DNA of 64,000 bases from CALAED01 sp036555725 (lineage in GTDB: Bacteria > Actinomycetota > Actinomycetes > Streptosporangiales > Streptosporangiaceae). The notes under the pieces are model-generated. The model was not told the DNA's origin and did no database searches. It saw only the letters and a list, made by a program, of their open reading frames with translations. The stretch spans positions 98,781 through 162,780 of the forward strand of contig DATBKU010000062.1 of NCBI GenBank assembly GCA_036555725.1. Reading direction: 5' to 3'. The translations under genes were made by a program, and so were the position numbers. Shown here one piece after another: positions 61,994-64,000 of this stretch (within the stretch, counting starts at the first letter, position 1; every line of letters begins with the position of its first letter).

Positions 61994-63364
61994 ATGACCG
62001 TTGCGGAGCCGACACGCGAACCGGCGAAACCGGCATCGGCACCTGGACCTGGAACGTCCGATCCGCTCGCCCTGGTGCGGACCCGCAGTTACGTGGCGCT
62101 GCTGGTGCTCGCCGCGATCCTCGGGGTGCCGATCTCCGCGGCGGCGTTCTGGTTCCTCAAACTGGTCGACAGTCTGCAGAAGTGGATCTTCACGGATCTG
62201 CCGGCGGCGCTGGGCTTCCAGGCGGAGCCGACGTGGTGGCCGCTGCCGATGCTGGTGGCCGGCGGTCTGCTGGTCGCGTTGATCATCCGGTTTCTGCCCG
62301 GCCAAGGCGGCCATTCGCCCGCCGAAGGGTTCAAGGCCCACGGGGCGGCGCCGGCGCGGGAGTTGCCGGGGATTTTGCTCGCCGCATTGGCGACCCTCGG
62401 TTTCGGCGCGGTCCTCGGCCCCGAAGCACCGCTCATCGCCCTCGGCGGCGGGCTCGCCGTCTGGGCCGTCAGCCTCATCAGACGCGACATGCCGGAACGA
62501 GCCACCGCGGTGGTCGGCGCTGCGGGCAGTTTCGCGGCGGTCAGCACCCTGCTGGGTTCGCCGATCCTTGGGGCGTTTCTGTTGATGGAGGCATCCGGGC
62601 TCGGCGGGCCGACGCTCGCGGTGGTCATGCTGCCGGGCCTGCTGGCCGCGGGCATCGGCGCCCTCGTCTTCGTCGGCCTCGACAACTGGACCGGGTTCGG
62701 CACGTTCTCACTGGCGATCCCCGACCTGCCGTCCTACGGCCAGCCGCGCGTCTCCGAATTCGGCTGGGCCATCGTCATCGGCGTCGCCGCCGTCCTGGTC
62801 GGCTCGGCCATCAGGCGACTCGCGTTGTTCCTCCAGCCGTACATCGAGCGCCACCGGATGCTGCTCACGCCGGTGACCGGCGCGGTCATCGCGGGGCTCG
62901 CGATCCTTTACGCCGAGACGACCGGGAAGAAATCGGCCGAGGTGCTGTTCTCCGGACAGACGGCGCTGGGCCCACTCATCACGGGCGGTGCCGCCTACTC
63001 GGTGGGGGCGCTGCTGCTGCTCATCCTCTGCAAGAGCCTCGCCTACTCGACCTCACTGAGCAGCTTCCGCGGCGGGCCGATCTTCCCCGCGATGTTCCTC
63101 GGCGCCGCCGGCGGCATCGCGCTGTCCCACCTGCCCGGGCTCTCCCTCGTCGCCGGCGTGGCCATGGGCATGGGAGCCATGTGCACGGTCATGCTCTCCC
63201 TGCCCATGACCGCCGTTCTCCTCGCCACCCTGCTGCTGTTCGCCGACGGCCTGGCCGTCATGCCGCTCGTCATCGTCGCCGTCGTGGTCGCCTACGTCGT
63301 GTCCACGCGGCTCTCCCCTACTGGAGGAGCTGGCGGGCGATCACGACGCGCTGGATCTGGTTAG
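61994..63364 (+). CDS. ClC-family chloride channel/transporter
   Basis: This 456-residue membrane protein has the ClC fold: GFGAVLGPEAPLIALGGGLA with the gating glutamate (E144), SSFRGGPIFPAMFLGAAGG and about 14 short helices. The usual GSGIP loop is not conserved (GQGGHSPAEGFKAHG instead), so ion selectivity is uncertain. The ATG at 61994 is chosen; an ATG at 61937 would add 19 residues. The last 47 bp overlap the convergent acyl-CoA dehydrogenase gene, giving an unusual Gly/Arg-rich tail. Confidence 0.82.
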   Translation: MTVAEPTREPAKPASAPGPGTSDPLALVRTRSYVALLVLAAILGVPISAAAFWFLKLVDSLQKWIFTDLPAALGFQAEPTWWPLPMLVAGGLLVALIIRFLPGQGGHSPAEGFKAHGAAPARELPGILLAALATLGFGAVLGPEAPLIALGGGLAVWAVSLIRRDMPERATAVVGAAGSFAAVSTLLGSPILGAFLLMEASGLGGPTLAVVMLPGLLAAGIGALVFVGLDNWTGFGTFSLAIPDLPSYGQPRVSEFGWAIVIGVAAVLVGSAIRRLALFLQPYIERHRMLLTPVTGAVIAGLAILYAETTGKKSAEVLFSGQTALGPLITGGAAYSVGALLLLILCKSLAYSTSLSSFRGGPIFPAMFLGAAGGIALSHLPGLSLVAGVAMGMGAMCTVMLSLPMTAVLLATLLLFADGLAVMPLVIVAVVVAYVVSTRLSPTGGAGGRSRRAGSG

Positions 63365-64000
63365 TGCCCTCGTAGATCTGGGTGATCTTGGCGTCGCGCA
63401 TCATGCGCTCGACCGGATAGTCCTTGACGTAGCCGTACCCGCCGAGCAGCTGGACGGCGTCGGTGGTGATATCCATCGCGGCGTCGGAGGCGTAGCACTT
63501 CGCGGCCGACGAAACGAAGGTCAGGTCGGACACCCGCTCCCCGTACATGGCTCGCTCAGACTTGACCGCCGCGTGGTAGGTGAGCTGCCTGGCCGCCGCG
63601 AGCTTCATCGCCATGTCGGCGAGCATGAACTGCACGCCCTGGAAGTCGGCCACCGGCCGCCCGAACTGGCGGCGTTCCTTGACGTACCCGGTCGCGTAGT
63701 CGAGCGCGCCCTGCGCGATGCCCAGCGCCTGCGCGCCGATCGTCGGGCGGGTGTGGTCGAGCGTGCGGAGCGCGGTCTTGAAGCCGGTGCCCGGCTCGCC
63801 GATGATGCGGTCGCCGGGGATGCGGCAGTTCTCGAAGTAGAGCTCGGTGGTCGGGCTGCCCTTGATGCCGAGCTTGCGTTCCTTCGGGCCGACGATGAAG
63901 CCCGGGTCGTCGGCGTGGACCATGAACGCGGAGATTCCGTCGGCGGGCTTGGCGGCGGCCGGGTCGGAAACGGCCATCACGGTGTACCAGAGGGACTCGC
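63318..64000 (-). CDS. acyl-CoA dehydrogenase (5' end off the window)
   Basis: The visible 227 residues are the C-terminal two thirds of an acyl-CoA dehydrogenase. SLWYTVMAVSDPAAAKPADG belongs to the middle beta domain. The last domain has RPVADFQGVQFMLADMAMKL, DAVQLLGGYGYVKDYPVERM, then MRDAKITQIYEGTNQIQ, where the glutamate of YEGT is the catalytic base in this family. It oxidises acyl-CoA with FAD; chain length is unknown. The reading frame continues past 64000 upstream of the first visible Met. It is convergent with the ClC gene and overlaps it by 47 bp. Confidence 0.95.
   Translation of the reverse strand, partial: ESLWYTVMAVSDPAAAKPADGISAFMVHADDPGFIVGPKERKLGIKGSPTTELYFENCRIPGDRIIGEPGTGFKTALRTLDHTRPTIGAQALGIAQGALDYATGYVKERRQFGRPVADFQGVQFMLADMAMKLAAARQLTYHAAVKSERAMYGERVSDLTFVSSAAKCYASDAAMDITTDAVQLLGGYGYVKDYPVERMMRDAKITQIYEGTNQIQRVVIARQLLQ

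Overview
The window is a 64 kb piece of a high-GC actinomycete chromosome. The markers are whiB, a fused CofG/CofH fbiC, a CofE/nitroreductase fbiB, HelD, DUF3499, DUF5719 and TIGR03089 proteins, frequent GTG starts and many leaderless starts. Gene content and order recall the Rv3258c-Rv3268 region of Mycobacterium tuberculosis and the whiB-cofD-cofE neighbourhood of Streptomyces (recalled, not searched). The family-level guess is Streptosporangiales (Actinomadura/Nonomuraea-like), held with modest confidence. No rRNA, tRNA, CRISPR array, insertion sequence or prophage was seen. No gene-free stretch exceeds about 270 bp.

Left part (1-15.8 kb): a conserved core holds DUF3499 (cut by the window edge), a zincin-like protein, DUF5719, a very large membrane glycosyltransferase, whiB and a Gln/Tyr-rich membrane protein. 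Cofactor F420 genes follow: fbiA-fbiB on the + strand, then a VWA/substrate-binding protein, then fbiC on the - strand directly behind a LysR-type regulator.

Middle part (15.7-37.8 kb): an AlkA-type glycosylase, an NDP-sugar pyrophosphorylase, several glycosyltransferases, two SAM methyltransferases, two paralogous flippase-like (LPG synthase type) membrane proteins, thioredoxin, a GT-C-like membrane protein, a TIGR03089 protein, an LCP ligase, two tandem acyltransferases and two TagF-like teichoic acid polymerases. This reads as cell-envelope glycopolymer synthesis: sugar activation, glycosyl transfer, O-acylation, poly(glycerol phosphate)-type polymerisation and LCP-mediated attachment to peptidoglycan.

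An AT-richer island (37.8-40.3 kb) carries an AAA ATPase and a Phd/VapC toxin-antitoxin pair, each preceded by a perfect inverted repeat. It interrupts the envelope genes. After it come a double GT-B protein, an unknown coiled-coil protein, WecB, two more glycosyltransferases and a WecC-type dehydrogenase, so a ManNAcA-containing polymer is plausible.

Right part (49.5-64 kb): a PQQ-type propeller protein, HelD, a DUF4097/RHH pair, and a tight six-gene - strand operon. That operon encodes a nucleotidyltransferase-like/CDP-alcohol phosphatidyltransferase fusion, a DUF5941-like membrane protein, a cytidylyltransferase-like enzyme, a glycerol-1-phosphate-dehydrogenase-like enzyme, a second CDP-alcohol phosphatidyltransferase with an altered catalytic motif, and a GT2 enzyme. 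Divergent from it is an IspD/TarI-type cytidylyltransferase. This group looks like an uncharacterised CDP-activated phosphopolyol or phosphoglycolipid pathway and is the best candidate for a new system here. A ClC transporter and a partial acyl-CoA dehydrogenase close the window.

A window-wide pattern is that at least twelve genes have a TAnnnT -10 hexamer ending 6-9 nt before the start codon. This indicates leaderless mRNAs and fixes several otherwise ambiguous starts.
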